Source of the DNA: Acidimicrobiia bacterium
GTDB taxonomy: Bacteria > Actinomycetota > Acidimicrobiia > Spongiisociales > SHLN01
Reading direction: 5' to 3'
Assembly (NCBI GenBank): GCA_004283105.1
Contig: SHLN01000005.1
Coordinates: 1-28,230, forward strand
Length of the DNA: 28,230 bases
Notes under the pieces: model-generated
What the model was told of the DNA's origin: nothing
Databases searched by the model: none
The model's input: the letters and a program-made list of their open reading frames with translations, nothing else
Program-made: the position numbers and the translations under genes
In this document: in pieces, positions 1-8,671 of the stretch
Numbering within the stretch: the first letter of the stretch is position 1
Layout: each line of letters starts with the position of its first letter

Positions 1-2565
1 CTGTCGGGCGGTGAGACCGGCAGCGTGGCGCCTGGTTTCTCGACCCCTACCCCGTGGCACGCCAACACCCTCGGCTCTTAGGGCTCTTCTGAGTTTGGCG
101 GCGACCGCGGTCGCTCCCAATGTCTCGAACACCTCGAGTGCCTCGAGGCGGGCCTTTTCGTCGCCATGCATCAGGGCCAGGCCCCGCTCGTAAGGAATCC
201 CTTTTGTGTCCCAAATTGTGGCCGCCTCGGTGGGTCTACCGTCCATCACAAGCCGATACGGCTCGGCGATCCCTTCAGGAGCATCGGCCAGTTCCCCCAG
301 CATCCAAAGCCAATAGACGAGCCAACCAGCGGACCAGGGAAACGTCAACCGTCTTGTGTCGGTGAGCAACTCTCGGAATCGGGCGGTCAGCGCCGGATCG
401 TGCTCCCCCTTCAGCCACATGTACTCGGCCAGTCCGGCGGCGGAGGGGAGGAGGATTTGCATCTCGTTGCCCGTATCGGCCCGCCCCCAGATGCTGGTGA
501 GGGTGGTCAGGGCGGCAGGACGGCCCTGACGGGCTTGCAGCGGTCCCAGCACTTGCCCCGCCACAAGCTGGCTGTAGAAAAGGACATGCTGGGGGGCCGC
601 CGATTCCGAGCCCTCAACCGCTGCCGGCTCAGCCTGGGAATCCCAGACCCTCGCGTAGTGGGCGCTTGCCGCCTCTAGTGCAGTGTCCTCGGCCGCCGCC
701 CACTCACCCTTCCAATCGAGGACCTTCGCATAGTGGGCGATGGCGGCATCCTCGTTTATCCGAATCTCATGGCGAACGGCGGCATCGCGGGCTCGTTGGG
801 AGAATTCGCCGGCCCGTTCAACGTCGCGGTGCTCTGCGGCGACTTCTGCCATATTGAGCAGGGCAAGGGATTCCTCGAACCGAAAGCCTGCCCGCCCCGC
901 ACGCGATCGAGCCTCCTCCAGCACGAGAAGACCGGCGGGATCGCCCGACCGGAACGTGAAGTGTCCTTTCGTGATGAGGGCGTTGATCAAACTCTGCTCG
1001 TCACCGGTTTCTTCGGCGAGTTCAATGGCGCGCTCCGCAATCTCGGAGGCTTGTGACCCATCGCCCCGCATCTTCATAAGCCAGGCACGCTGGCTTACCG
1101 CTGCCGCAAGATTCGCACTCACTGGATATGACTCGAGGATGGTGATGGCCTCTCGTGAAGCTGCCTCGGCCGGCCCGGGCCACCCATTGATCTCGTTGAC
1201 GCGCACCGCGAATGTCAGCGCACCTGCCAGGGCAACATCGTTGCCCGTTGAGCGGTGGAGGGATACTGCCCGGGCCAGAATGTCGGCCGACTCATTACTG
1301 ATGAGGTAGTACTCGGTGCGAGCCCAATCGTCGACGATCGCAGCTCGCGCGTTGTCACCAATGCGATCCAGATAGGGCTCGAGGAGCCGGAAGTGGGCTG
1401 CGGCTTCCCGATAGCTCTCGATGGCCATTGCTGCTCGAGCTGCTTCTGGTGAATAGTCGATGATTGAGTCGACATCGTCGGCTTCCCGAGCATGATGGAC
1501 AAGTCGCGCTGGGTCGGCCGTTCCGGCGAGGTCAGTTAGGACAAGTTGGTTGAGTCGACGACGATCCTGAGCGTTCAGAATCGACTCAATGCACCGGCGC
1601 GTCAGTTCATGATGGAAGGACACACCTTCTTCCCCAACCCGCAGCAGACCCTGACGGGAACACTCAGTCATGTGCTCCCGAGTCGGGCCGAGGATGCTCG
1701 CGATCAGGGATAGTTCAGCTTCTCCGGGAATCACCGAGGCGAGATCGAGAATCTGCCTGGCTTCAGGAGAGAGTTTGGAAGCGCGGGCGAGTACGGAGTC
1801 CTGGATCGAGGTCGGCACGCTTTCGACTCCCGACGCCAGCACTTCGGTGACAAAGAGCGGGTTCCCATTGGTGAGGGTCAGGATCTCTTCAACCTCACAG
1901 TCAGCAGTGCCGGCGAGGTATGCGATGGCTTGGGGCGAGAGACCGTCAAGATGAATCCGCACCAGGACCTCTGGGGGAAGCTCTCCGATTACCTGTCTCA
2001 GCGGATGGTCGTGGTCGACTTCGCCGTCGCGGTATGTGAGAACAAGCAGTCCGCTGGTTCGAGCGATCCGTCGCCCCAGATACTTGATCAAATCCAGGGT
2101 GGCCTCATCCGCCCAGTGTGTGTCCTCGATCACTAGGACCGTCGAGCGCAGGCCACGTGACAGAAGGTCCAGCAGGATCCCTATCACGGCTCTCCGGTCG
2201 CCCTTCTCCATTGGCTGGGAGAGTGTTGTCTCCTCCCGGGAGATCTCCCAGAACGCACCGAGCGGTTGTGGGGTCAGCAGGTCGTCACACGACCCGAAGA
2301 GAACGAACGACTCAACCCCATGTTTCTCAACGAAGGCCCTGACCAGAGCGCTCTTGCCGATACCGGCCTCACCCCGAATCAGGACGACCTTTCCCCCCGC
2401 CGACCCGACCCCGGCAAGGTGGTCGGCCATCACCCTCAGCTCTTCTTCCCTCTCGAGCAGCATGCGGCCGAGCCTACCGGCACCCCAAGTGTGGGAGGCT
2501 CTGGGTTCGCTGGCCCTGCGCCACGGGAGCAACCGGCGACGTGACTTCTCCCGGTCTCGCCTCAC
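1..2565 (-). CDS. LuxR-family regulator with N-terminal AAA ATPase domain (3' end cut by window)
   Basis: The reading frame is open from 2565 to the window edge (855 codons). Near the N-terminus it has a Walker A motif GEAGIGKS (about residues 65-72), and further on a Walker B-like TVLVIEDTHWAD, the pattern of the large AAA/MalT-like LuxR regulators. A long helical region rich in Ala, Glu and Arg, probably TPR-like, follows. The last visible residues (VPRGRGRETRRHAAGLTARQ) match the segment that normally leads into the C-terminal LuxR helix-turn-helix, so the DNA-binding domain is presumably just outside the window. I chose the GTG at 2565 because AGGAGG lies 5 nt upstream; the ATG at 2463, right before LLEREEEL, is an alternative but has no good ribosome binding site. 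The family consists of ATP- and ligand-dependent transcription activators; ligand and targets cannot be read here. A cytochrome c gene lies 143 bp upstream on the same strand. Confidence 0.88.
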   Translation of the reverse strand, partial: MRRDREKSRRRLLPWRRASEPRASHTWGAGRLGRMLLEREEELRVMADHLAGVGSAGGKVVLIRGEAGIGKSALVRAFVEKHGVESFVLFGSCDDLLTPQPLGAFWEISREETTLSQPMEKGDRRAVIGILLDLLSRGLRSTVLVIEDTHWADEATLDLIKYLGRRIARTSGLLVLTYRDGEVDHDHPLRQVIGELPPEVLVRIHLDGLSPQAIAYLAGTADCEVEEILTLTNGNPLFVTEVLASGVESVPTSIQDSVLARASKLSPEARQILDLASVIPGEAELSLIASILGPTREHMTECSRQGLLRVGEEGVSFHHELTRRCIESILNAQDRRRLNQLVLTDLAGTADPARLVHHAREADDVDSIIDYSPEAARAAMAIESYREAAAHFRLLEPYLDRIGDNARAAIVDDWARTEYYLISNESADILARAVSLHRSTGNDVALAGALTFAVRVNEINGWPGPAEAASREAITILESYPVSANLAAAVSQRAWLMKMRGDGSQASEIAERAIELAEETGDEQSLINALITKGHFTFRSGDPAGLLVLEEARSRAGRAGFRFEESLALLNMAEVAAEHRDVERAGEFSQRARDAAVRHEIRINEDAAIAHYAKVLDWKGEWAAAEDTALEAASAHYARVWDSQAEPAAVEGSESAAPQHVLFYSQLVAGQVLGPLQARQGRPAALTTLTSIWGRADTGNEMQILLPSAAGLAEYMWLKGEHDPALTARFRELLTDTRRLTFPWSAGWLVYWLWMLGELADAPEGIAEPYRLVMDGRPTEAATIWDTKGIPYERGLALMHGDEKARLEALEVFETLGATAVAAKLRRALRAEGVGVPRGRGRETRRHAAGLTARQ

Positions 2566-2708
2566 CAAGCCCTCCTAGACGCCGGCTGGGGTGATGTATC
2601 AGGTACCTAGGACGTGGTCGAGCTTGACATCCGAGCCGCCGAACCGCTTCGGAATCACTGAGGGCGCACCCACCTTGTGATTCGAGAGATCGGCGTTGGC
2701 CGAACCCT

Positions 2709-3143
2709 CTACTTGCTGTTTTCGAGCATGTAGTCCACGGCGGCTTTGACAGACGCATCGTCCAGATCGCGGCGCCCGCCCCTTGCGGGCATGATCCCGT
2801 CCTCGCCTTCAAGACCGTTGAGCGCGTGGTCGTACAAGACATCGACGCCTTGTGCGATGCGCACCGGCCACCTGTCGTTGCGCTCCGTCCACTCGGGGTC
2901 GGGCTCTCCGACTCTCGGCGCACCCGACGCGCCCCCGTCGTGGCAAACAGCACACGCTGATTCGTACGTCTGTTGTCCGGGATGTGGAACATCGATGGTT
3001 GTGGTCGGTGCCACCGTGGTTGCGGTGGTGGACGGTGTGGTGGCCGCCGCCGGATCCCCTTCGGCACAGCCCGCAAGAATCGCTAGCAAGCAGAACGGAA
3101 CTAGAGCGGTTGCGCGCAAACGGCCACTTCGGTTTCTCCACAC
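2709..3143 (-). CDS. Lipoprotein monohaem cytochrome c (c5-like)
   Basis: This 144-residue protein has an N-terminal hydrophobic signal ending in a lipobox LAGC (Cys26), then a Thr/Ala/Pro-rich linker (about 31-55) that would hold the haem domain away from the membrane. A single haem-binding motif CAVCH (Cys64, Cys67, His68) is followed by GIMPARGG, in which Met118 is the likely sixth haem ligand; this spacing resembles cytochrome c5/cbb3-type small c domains. It is probably an extracytoplasmic, membrane-anchored electron carrier. The start is GTG at 3143, with AAGGAG 6 nt upstream; the overlapping ATG at 3145 is in another frame. No oxidase or cytochrome maturation gene is visible, so the electron partner is unknown. 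Confidence 0.88.
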   Translation of the reverse strand: MWRNRSGRLRATALVPFCLLAILAGCAEGDPAAATTPSTTATTVAPTTTIDVPHPGQQTYESACAVCHDGGASGAPRVGEPDPEWTERNDRWPVRIAQGVDVLYDHALNGLEGEDGIMPARGGRRDLDDASVKAAVDYMLENSK

Positions 3144-3432
3144 ATCAATCTCCTTGTCCGGGAATCAACCGCGTAGTCCGAATGTAAGGAGGAGAGGGTG
3201 AGAGAGCATCGGTCAGGACCACTGAGATATGGATTACCAACCCGTAGATTTGAGTGGCAAGCTAGATATCTACTGTCTGGGTGGAGGTTCCGAAGGAAAG
3301 AGGACCGCACATAGCGAAACATCTTGAGCGCCTGCGCTTGGGCGATGAGTCACGGAGGGTGACCGCCGGAGCCGGTCGGGCAACTCCCGGCTCTTGGAAC
3401 ACTCTGGCCGATTCCGATTCTGGGACTCAAAC

Positions 3433-3482
3433 AGCTCATTAGCTCATAGCTCATAGCTCATAGCTCACAGCCCAAAGCCCAA
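3433..3482 (+). repeat. Heptamer tandem array, unit AGCTCAT/AGCCCAA
   Basis: After a first AGCTCAT plus one extra T, there are three further AGCTCAT units, one AGCTCAC and two AGCCCAA, all in a strict 7-bp period. The array ends one base before the proposed -10 box of nnr. It is one of a series of 7-bp-period arrays in the spacers of this window. Confidence 0.93.
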
Positions 3483-3483
3483 G

Positions 3484-3489
3484 TAGCCT
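3484..3489 (+). promoter_or_regulatory. Candidate -10 box (TAGCCT) of a leaderless nnr operon transcript
   Basis: TAGCCT fits the TAnnnT -10 consensus and ends 6 nt before the ATG at 3496. There is no Shine-Dalgarno sequence before that ATG. The spacing suits transcription starting at or next to the start codon. The -35 position falls inside the heptamer array and has no clear consensus. Confidence 0.5.
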
Positions 3490-3495
3490 CTGTCC

Positions 3496-4911
3496 ATGCA
3501 GCTCGTGATCACGCCTGAAGAGTCGGCGGTGCTCGATGCGGCGGCCGCCGACCGGATCGAGGCGCTCATGGAGCGGGCCGGGCTGTGGGTGGCCCTGGCT
3601 GCCGTTCAGATGGGCGTGGGCTATGGGTCGAGGGTGGCAGTGCTCGCCGGACCGGGCAACAACGGAGGCGATGCCTACGTCGCGGCCAAATACCTCGCCC
3701 GACGCGGTGTTGCCGTTGTCGTCCACGCCCGCGGATACCCGAAGGGTGACTATTCGGCGGCACGGAAGGCCTCGACGGCGGCCGTCGACGCCGGTGTGCG
3801 AGTCGAGCCGTTCGGTGAGCCCACCCCCGCCGATCTCGTCATCGACGGCTTGTTTGGAGCCGGGTTCCACGGCGAGCTGCAGGCGGACGTTCACCCCTGG
3901 TTGAGTCACACCGCCCCCGTCCTGGCCATCGACGTGCCAAGTGGTCTCAACGCCGCCGACGGCCGGGTCGAGGGAGAAGCCTTCTACGGCGACCGAACCG
4001 TCACGTTCCACTCCCTCAAGGTCGGACATCTTCTCGGCGAAGGGCCCGAGCGCTGCGGCCCCATCGACGTTCGCGATATCGGGCTCGACGGAGGAACGCC
4101 CGAGCTGCGCCTGGCCGAGGAGAGCGACGTCCTCGTGCCCGGACGGTCCCGCACCGCTCACAAGTGGTCGGCCGGCTCGGTGCTCGTCGTCGGCGGGTCC
4201 CCGGGCCTCACCGGAGCCGTCATGCTGGCGGCCGCGAGTGCCTTGCAGGCAGGCGCCGGTGCCGTCGCAGCCGCCGTACCGGGGCGGTGGCAGGCTGCCC
4301 TCGAAGGCATGAGTGCAGGCGTGATGACCCGGGGGATCGGCACGGAGGATCGATTCGACCCGTCCGATGTGGCCGAGCTGCTTGCCCAGGCGGCCCGATT
4401 CGATGTGCTGGCGCTCGGACCCGGTCTTGGCCCGGAGCAGGAGAAATTCGTAGCCGAATTGGTCTCCCGCTGGGATGGCAAGCTGCTCATCGACGCCGAC
4501 GGCCTCAATGCCATTGTCGACCCGGGCCGACTGCGGCGTGCCGCCGGCACGCTCATCACCCCCCACGCCGGAGAGTTTCGTCGGCTTACCTCTGATGACG
4601 CCACCTATGGTGCCGCCTCGAGTTTGGCCGGAGCCCAGGATGTCGTCGTCCTTCTCAAGGGCAACCCGACGTTTGTCGCCGGGTCGGGCGCCCCGTGGGT
4701 CATCGTCGAGGGTGGTCCCGAGCTGGCCACCATCGGGACCGGTGACGTACTGACGGGGGCGGTGGCCGCATTGTGGGCGGGCGGCCTCGACGCTGAGGAC
4801 GCGGCCGTCGCGGGAGCGTTCTGGCACGGCCGGGCCGGCCGATCGCTCGCCGCCAGGACGGTCGTCACCGCGGAGAAACTCGTCGACGAGATCGGCGCAG
4901 TGCTGCGATGA
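3496..4911 (+). CDS. nnr: Bifunctional NAD(P)H-hydrate epimerase / ADP-dependent dehydratase
   Basis: This 471-residue protein joins the two NAD(P)H-hydrate repair enzymes. The N-terminal YjeF_N-type epimerase half carries GPGNNGGDA (about residues 52-60), and the C-terminal ribokinase-like dehydratase half carries GTGDVLTG (about 414-421), the nucleotide-binding signature. Together they return damaged, hydrated NADH/NADPH to the active cofactor in the cytoplasm, using ADP in the dehydration step. The length fits the usual bacterial fusion. It opens the operon: the ATG at 3496 has no ribosome binding site but lies 6 nt after a TAGCCT box, so it may be translated from a leaderless mRNA. Its TGA overlaps the next start as ATGA. 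Confidence 0.96.
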   Translation: MQLVITPEESAVLDAAAADRIEALMERAGLWVALAAVQMGVGYGSRVAVLAGPGNNGGDAYVAAKYLARRGVAVVVHARGYPKGDYSAARKASTAAVDAGVRVEPFGEPTPADLVIDGLFGAGFHGELQADVHPWLSHTAPVLAIDVPSGLNAADGRVEGEAFYGDRTVTFHSLKVGHLLGEGPERCGPIDVRDIGLDGGTPELRLAEESDVLVPGRSRTAHKWSAGSVLVVGGSPGLTGAVMLAAASALQAGAGAVAAAVPGRWQAALEGMSAGVMTRGIGTEDRFDPSDVAELLAQAARFDVLALGPGLGPEQEKFVAELVSRWDGKLLIDADGLNAIVDPGRLRRAAGTLITPHAGEFRRLTSDDATYGAASSLAGAQDVVVLLKGNPTFVAGSGAPWVIVEGGPELATIGTGDVLTGAVAALWAGGLDAEDAAVAGAFWHGRAGRSLAARTVVTAEKLVDEIGAVLR

Positions 4912-6005
4912 GGCCATCCTGGGTCGAGGTCGATCTCGACGCCATCCGCCACAATGTCCGCCAGATACGCGAGGCAGTCGGTCCGGCCAGGTTCTGTGCC
5001 GTTGTCAAGGCCGACGGATACGGCCACGGCGACGTTCCGGTCGCAGGAGCCGCCCTCGAGGCGGGAGCAGATTGGCTGGCGGTCGCCACCGTCACCGAGG
5101 GGCTCCGGCTTCGAGAAGCCGGGATAGAGGCTCCCATTCTGCTGCTCTCGGAGGCCAGCGGGACAGACGTCGCCTGCCTCATCGCTGAGCGGCTCACGCC
5201 CACGGTGTACTCGGAGGAGTTTCTGGCCGTACTCGCCGCCGCGGCCGAGGCCCCGCTTGGCGTGCACGTCAAGCTCGATACCGGCATGCACCGGGTCGGC
5301 GCCGACGAGGAGACGGCCGGCCGCCTCGTCGGTCAAATCCAGGCAGATCCCCGGCTGCATCTGGAAGGGCTCTGGACTCACTTTCCGTCCGCCGAGGACG
5401 ACGCCGCGTTTACCGGCGCCCAGATCAAGCAGCTGCACCGTCTCGTGGCGCAGCAGCGGGCGGCGGGAGCCGAGCCGCAGCTCGTGCACGCCGCCAACTC
5501 GGCCGGTGCGCTGCTCTATCCCGAAGGCCGGTTCGATATGGTCCGGGTCGGGCTCGCCATGTACGGCTGTTACCCGTCGCCCGCCGGTCGCGAGGTCGTG
5601 GCGCTGCAGCCGGCGATGCGAGTTGTCTCCCAGGTCGTCCACACGAAACGGCTTCCGGCCGGCGCCCGGCCCACCTATGGGCGCATCCGGCCCCTGGCAG
5701 AGGAGTCGACGGTTGCCACCATTCCCATCGGGTACGCCGACGGCATCACCCGGCGTCTCGCCAAGATCGGCGGCGAGGTCCTCATCGGCGGCCGACGACG
5801 CCAGTACGCGGGCATCGTGACCATGGACCAGATCGTCGTCAACATGGGCAACGACCCGGTGGAAGTAGGTGATGAGGTCGTTCTGCTCGGGCGCCAGGGA
5901 GACGAGGAGATCGACGCCGACGAGTGGGCTGAACGATTGGACTCGGTCAGCTGGGAAGTCCTCTGCGGCTTCGGCCCCAGGCTTCCGAGGCGCTACCGGG
6001 GATGA
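4908..6005 (+). CDS. alr: Alanine racemase
   Basis: This 365-residue PLP enzyme of the type III fold interconverts L- and D-alanine for peptidoglycan. The PLP lysine is in VVKADGYGHG (Lys34), and the second catalytic base is expected to be the tyrosine of PIGYADG (Tyr276). The substrate-binding region MYGCYPSP and the C-terminal beta domain are both present, so it looks complete. The start ATG overlaps the nnr stop as ATGA, and its own stop overlaps the next gene the same way. Placement directly after nnr is typical of actinobacteria. Confidence 0.96.
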   Translation: MRPSWVEVDLDAIRHNVRQIREAVGPARFCAVVKADGYGHGDVPVAGAALEAGADWLAVATVTEGLRLREAGIEAPILLLSEASGTDVACLIAERLTPTVYSEEFLAVLAAAAEAPLGVHVKLDTGMHRVGADEETAGRLVGQIQADPRLHLEGLWTHFPSAEDDAAFTGAQIKQLHRLVAQQRAAGAEPQLVHAANSAGALLYPEGRFDMVRVGLAMYGCYPSPAGREVVALQPAMRVVSQVVHTKRLPAGARPTYGRIRPLAEESTVATIPIGYADGITRRLAKIGGEVLIGGRRRQYAGIVTMDQIVVNMGNDPVEVGDEVVLLGRQGDEEIDADEWAERLDSVSWEVLCGFGPRLPRRYRG

Positions 6006-6892
6006 GCATCACGTCGGTTCCCGGCATCGGGGTGGGGCACTGGACCGATTCGATCGGTCGCACCGGAGTAACCGTGGTGACCCTGCCCGAACCGAATCGG
6101 GTCGTCGCCGAGGTCAGAGGAGCAGCGCCCGGCAGCCGCGAACTCGCCCTGCTCGGGCCCGGCATGCGGATCGAGGAGATCCAGGCCATCGTCCTCACCG
6201 GTGGGAGTGCTTTTGGTCTCGCCGCCGCCGATGGGGTGGTGCGGGCTCTCGAGGCCGACGGTCGCGGACACCAGACGGCGCGGGGACCGGTGCCGATTGT
6301 TCCAACCGCCGTCATCTACGACCTGTTGGCCGGTGACCCCTCCGCCCGTCCGGGTCCCGAACAGGGGGCGGCTGCCTATGCGGCCGTCACCACCGATCCG
6401 GTGGCGATGGGCTCGGTCGGTGCCGGGACCGGTGCCCTTGTGGCCGGCTGGAGAGGGCCGGAGCACTTCCGCCCCGGTGGCCTCGGTTCGGCCGGCACCC
6501 GCTCGGGGGGAGCCACCGTCGGCGCTCTGGCCGTAGTCAATGCGGTCGGGGACGTGTTCACCCTCGAAGGCGAGTCGCTCACCGGCGGATCGCTCCGCTC
6601 GAGCCCGCCCGGTATTCACCCTGCCCCACTCGAGAACACCACGCTCGTTGTGGTGGCGACCGATGCCCGGATAGAGCGAAACGACCTGCTGCGCCTGGCC
6701 GTGAGGGCCCAGGACGCCGTCGCGGCCTGCATACGCCCCGGTCACACCCGATATGATGGCGACGTCGCCTTTGCCGTCTCGTGCGGCGAGGCAGAGGCGG
6801 ATCTCGATGCAGTCGGCGAAGCGGTGTTCGCGGCCGTAGGTGATGCGATCGAGGCGGCCATCAGACGGGCAGACAGCGAGGACGAGGGATGA
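6002..6892 (+). CDS. P1-family (S58, DmpA/NylC-like) peptidase
   Basis: This 296-residue protein begins with ITSVPGIGVGHWTD and contains LTGGSAFGLAAADGVV, both characteristic of the P1/S58 family of self-cleaving N-terminal nucleophile aminopeptidases and amidases. The segment GGATVGALAVVNAVGD (around residues 169-184) matches the site where these proteins cut themselves, with Thr172 as the likely exposed nucleophile by analogy with NylC-type members. Substrates of this family range from D-amino-acid peptides to amides and cannot be predicted here. It overlaps its neighbours by ATGA at both ends, so it is co-translated with alr and the glycosylase. A link to D-alanine peptides is a guess from position only. 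Confidence 0.88.
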   Translation: MSITSVPGIGVGHWTDSIGRTGVTVVTLPEPNRVVAEVRGAAPGSRELALLGPGMRIEEIQAIVLTGGSAFGLAAADGVVRALEADGRGHQTARGPVPIVPTAVIYDLLAGDPSARPGPEQGAAAYAAVTTDPVAMGSVGAGTGALVAGWRGPEHFRPGGLGSAGTRSGGATVGALAVVNAVGDVFTLEGESLTGGSLRSSPPGIHPAPLENTTLVVVATDARIERNDLLRLAVRAQDAVAACIRPGHTRYDGDVAFAVSCGEAEADLDAVGEAVFAAVGDAIEAAIRRADSEDEG

Positions 6893-7515
6893 CGAGCGAA
6901 GACCGTGCCGAGCGGCTCCGGTTGCTTCAGGAGGAAGCATCCGCCTGCACCAGCTGCCGGTTGCACGAAGGGAGGACGACGGTGGTATTCGGCGATGGCA
7001 GCCACGACGCCGACCTCATGTTTATCGGTGAGGGTCCCGGCCAGCACGAGGATGAGCAGGGGCTTCCCTTCGTCGGCCGCTCCGGTCAACTGCTCTCCAC
7101 ACTGCTCGAACGGGTCGGCTTGAGCCGGCCGGAGGTTTACATCGCCAACGTGGTCAAGTGCCGCCCGCCCGGCAACCGTGATCCTCGTCCCGACGAGATC
7201 GACGCGTGCAAGGGGTACCTGATCGAGCAGCTCCGGATCATCGATCCGGCCGTCGTGGTAACGCTCGGCAACTTCTCAACCAAGTTGCTCCTCAAGACTG
7301 AGACCGGCATCACCCGAATGCGGGGCCAGATCTACCCGTGGTGGGGTCGCCACGTGGTCCCCACCTTTCACCCCGCAGCTGCGCTCCGCAATGGGCCGCG
7401 GGTAGTCGAGGAGATGGTGAGCGACCTGCAGCTGGCGGTCTCGGTCATCGAACAACGACCGGAGCCGGTTCCCGCCGAGCCGCCCGAACCCCAACAGACG
7501 GCGATGTTCTCATGA
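6889..7515 (+). CDS. Family 4 uracil-DNA glycosylase (Fe-S)
   Basis: This 208-residue protein has the motifs of the thermostable family 4 glycosylases: GEGPG (about 48-52, active-site motif), PFVGRSGQLL, and HPAAALRN with His161 as the second active-site motif. Four cysteines, Cys20 and Cys23 (CTSC), Cys91 (VKCRPP) and Cys107 (DACKGY), are spaced to bind a 4Fe-4S cluster. It removes uracil from DNA to start base excision repair of deaminated cytosine. The C-terminus beyond about residue 190 is a low-complexity Pro/Glu tail. It sits between the peptidase and tsaE with ATGA overlaps at both ends. Confidence 0.95.
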   Translation: MTSEDRAERLRLLQEEASACTSCRLHEGRTTVVFGDGSHDADLMFIGEGPGQHEDEQGLPFVGRSGQLLSTLLERVGLSRPEVYIANVVKCRPPGNRDPRPDEIDACKGYLIEQLRIIDPAVVVTLGNFSTKLLLKTETGITRMRGQIYPWWGRHVVPTFHPAAALRNGPRVVEEMVSDLQLAVSVIEQRPEPVPAEPPEPQQTAMFS

Positions 7516-7967
7516 GTGTTGAGGTGCTGTGCCCTACGTCTGCGGACACCATGGCGGTTGGACGCCGCCTGGCCGGTCTCATCTGGGCAGGAGATGTCGT
7601 TCTCATCGACGGTGAGCTCGGCGTCGGCAAGACCACCTTTGTGGCCGGTCTGGCCGAGGGGTTGGGTGTCGAAGAGCCCATCACAAGCCCGACTTTCATT
7701 CTCATGCGCACGTACCCGGGACTGTTGCCCCTCACTCATGCGGATGTGTACCGGCTCGACACCCTGGCGGAAATCGAAGACCTGGAACTGACTGAAGCAT
7801 CGGCCGACGGCGTTCTGGCAGTCGAATGGGGGACGGCCATCGAGCAGTGGATGCCGGCCGATCACCTCGTCGTGCGATTGCGGCTTGGCGACGACGAAGT
7901 TCGTCGCATCGAGCTCGTTCCGTACGGCAACTGGGCGACCCGGCCGCTCCAGGAGGTCACCGGATGA
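7512..7967 (+). CDS. tsaE: tRNA t6A biosynthesis ATPase TsaE
   Basis: This 151-residue P-loop ATPase carries GELGVGKTT (about residues 34-42), then TSPTFILMRTY, and in the C-terminal half AVEWGTAIEQWMP, all typical of the TsaE/YjeE family. It works with TsaB and TsaD to place threonylcarbamoyl on A37 of tRNAs that read ANN codons. I chose the ATG at 7512 because it gives the standard family N-terminus and an ATGA overlap with the glycosylase stop; the frame stays open further upstream, but only as a shadow of the glycosylase gene. tsaB overlaps its stop by ATGA. Confidence 0.95.
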   Translation: MSVEVLCPTSADTMAVGRRLAGLIWAGDVVLIDGELGVGKTTFVAGLAEGLGVEEPITSPTFILMRTYPGLLPLTHADVYRLDTLAEIEDLELTEASADGVLAVEWGTAIEQWMPADHLVVRLRLGDDEVRRIELVPYGNWATRPLQEVTG

Positions 7968-8671
7968 ACATCCTCGCCATCGAGACCGCCACCCCGGCCT
8001 CGTCGGTTGCCCTCGGCACCGACAGCGAACTCCTTGCCATGTCTCTGCAGGTCGATCGGCGCGGCCACGTGGGGTTCCTGGTGAACGCCATGGACTACTG
8101 CTTTCAACAGGTGGGGTGGACCCCGGCCGAGCTCGACGCCGTGGTCGTCGATGTTGGCCCGGGCCTGTTCACCGGCATCCGGGCAGGCCTCGCCACCGCC
8201 CAGGGGGTGGCGGCGGCAACCGGAGCTCAGCTACTCGGTCTCACGTCGCTCGACGTGCTGGCGTTCCGGGCGTCCACCGGACGGCGCATCATCTGGCCGG
8301 TCGTCGATGTGCGCCGCAATGAGGTAGCGACGGCCCCGTACCGTCCGGTTCCGGGAGGCGTCATCAGAGACGGCCCCCCCGAAGTGGTCGGCCCGGAAGG
8401 TCTTGCTGCGTTGCTCGACTCCACCGCCGATGACACGCTCGTGGTAGGCGATCACGAGGCCCTCCCGGCTGCGACTTTACGGGGACTACACCGGGCCAAA
8501 CTGGGCCGGCCCCGCTGGCCGAGCGCCGACGTGCTCCTGGAGCTCGCCCGGGCCCGGATGGCCAAGGGTGACCTGCCCGCTCCCGATGACGTGCGGCCGC
8601 TCTATCTGCGAGACCCCGATGTCACGATCAACTGGAAGGACTTCCGGGAAGAGGCGGGATGGAGCGAGTGA
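7964..8671 (+). CDS. tsaB: tRNA t6A biosynthesis protein TsaB
   Basis: This 235-residue protein has the ASKHA-fold start MNILAIETATPASSVALG and the signature VVDVGPGLFTGIRAGLATAQG shared by TsaB and TsaD. It is the non-catalytic partner that dimerises with TsaD. The start is ATG 7964, supported by AGGAGG 7 nt upstream and by the ATGA overlap with tsaE. The same frame is open back to 7826, but that part overlaps tsaE and has no family similarity. The gene is followed directly by rimI and tsaD, so the t6A set is complete here apart from the enzyme that makes threonylcarbamoyl-AMP (TsaC), which is not in the window. Confidence 0.95.
   Translation: MNILAIETATPASSVALGTDSELLAMSLQVDRRGHVGFLVNAMDYCFQQVGWTPAELDAVVVDVGPGLFTGIRAGLATAQGVAAATGAQLLGLTSLDVLAFRASTGRRIIWPVVDVRRNEVATAPYRPVPGGVIRDGPPEVVGPEGLAALLDSTADDTLVVGDHEALPAATLRGLHRAKLGRPRWPSADVLLELARARMAKGDLPAPDDVRPLYLRDPDVTINWKDFREEAGWSE

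Larger units (their letters stand above)
3144..3495. other. Divergent intergenic region between cytochrome c and the nnr operon
   Basis: This 352-bp spacer separates divergent genes. I see no convincing coding sequence. It holds a perfect 10-bp palindrome TAGATATCTA at 3263-3272, flanked by the arms GTAGAT (3244-3249) and ATCTAC (3268-3273). On the minus strand, a TTGCCA (3259-3254) lies 17 nt before GTAATC and could be a promoter for the cytochrome gene. A stem GAGCCGG/CCGGCTC lies at 3369-3393. The rightmost 50 bp are a heptamer repeat array. The promoter and operator readings are tentative. Confidence 0.5.

Noticed and set aside
2474..3076. 200-codon minus-strand frame between the LuxR and cytochrome genes
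   Set aside because: It overlaps the cytochrome gene and the LuxR start in a different frame, with Arg/Pro-rich shadow composition.
3101..3322. 73-codon minus-strand frame overlapping the cytochrome c start
   Set aside because: It overlaps the well-supported cytochrome gene in another frame and has no ribosome binding site or recognisable feature.
3433..3482. Heptamer arrays considered as CRISPR
   Set aside because: Units are 7 bp and directly adjacent, with no spacers and no cas genes.
3451..4917. 488-codon open frame antisense to nnr
   Set aside because: It covers nnr, which has clear family motifs, and has no recognisable protein features of its own.
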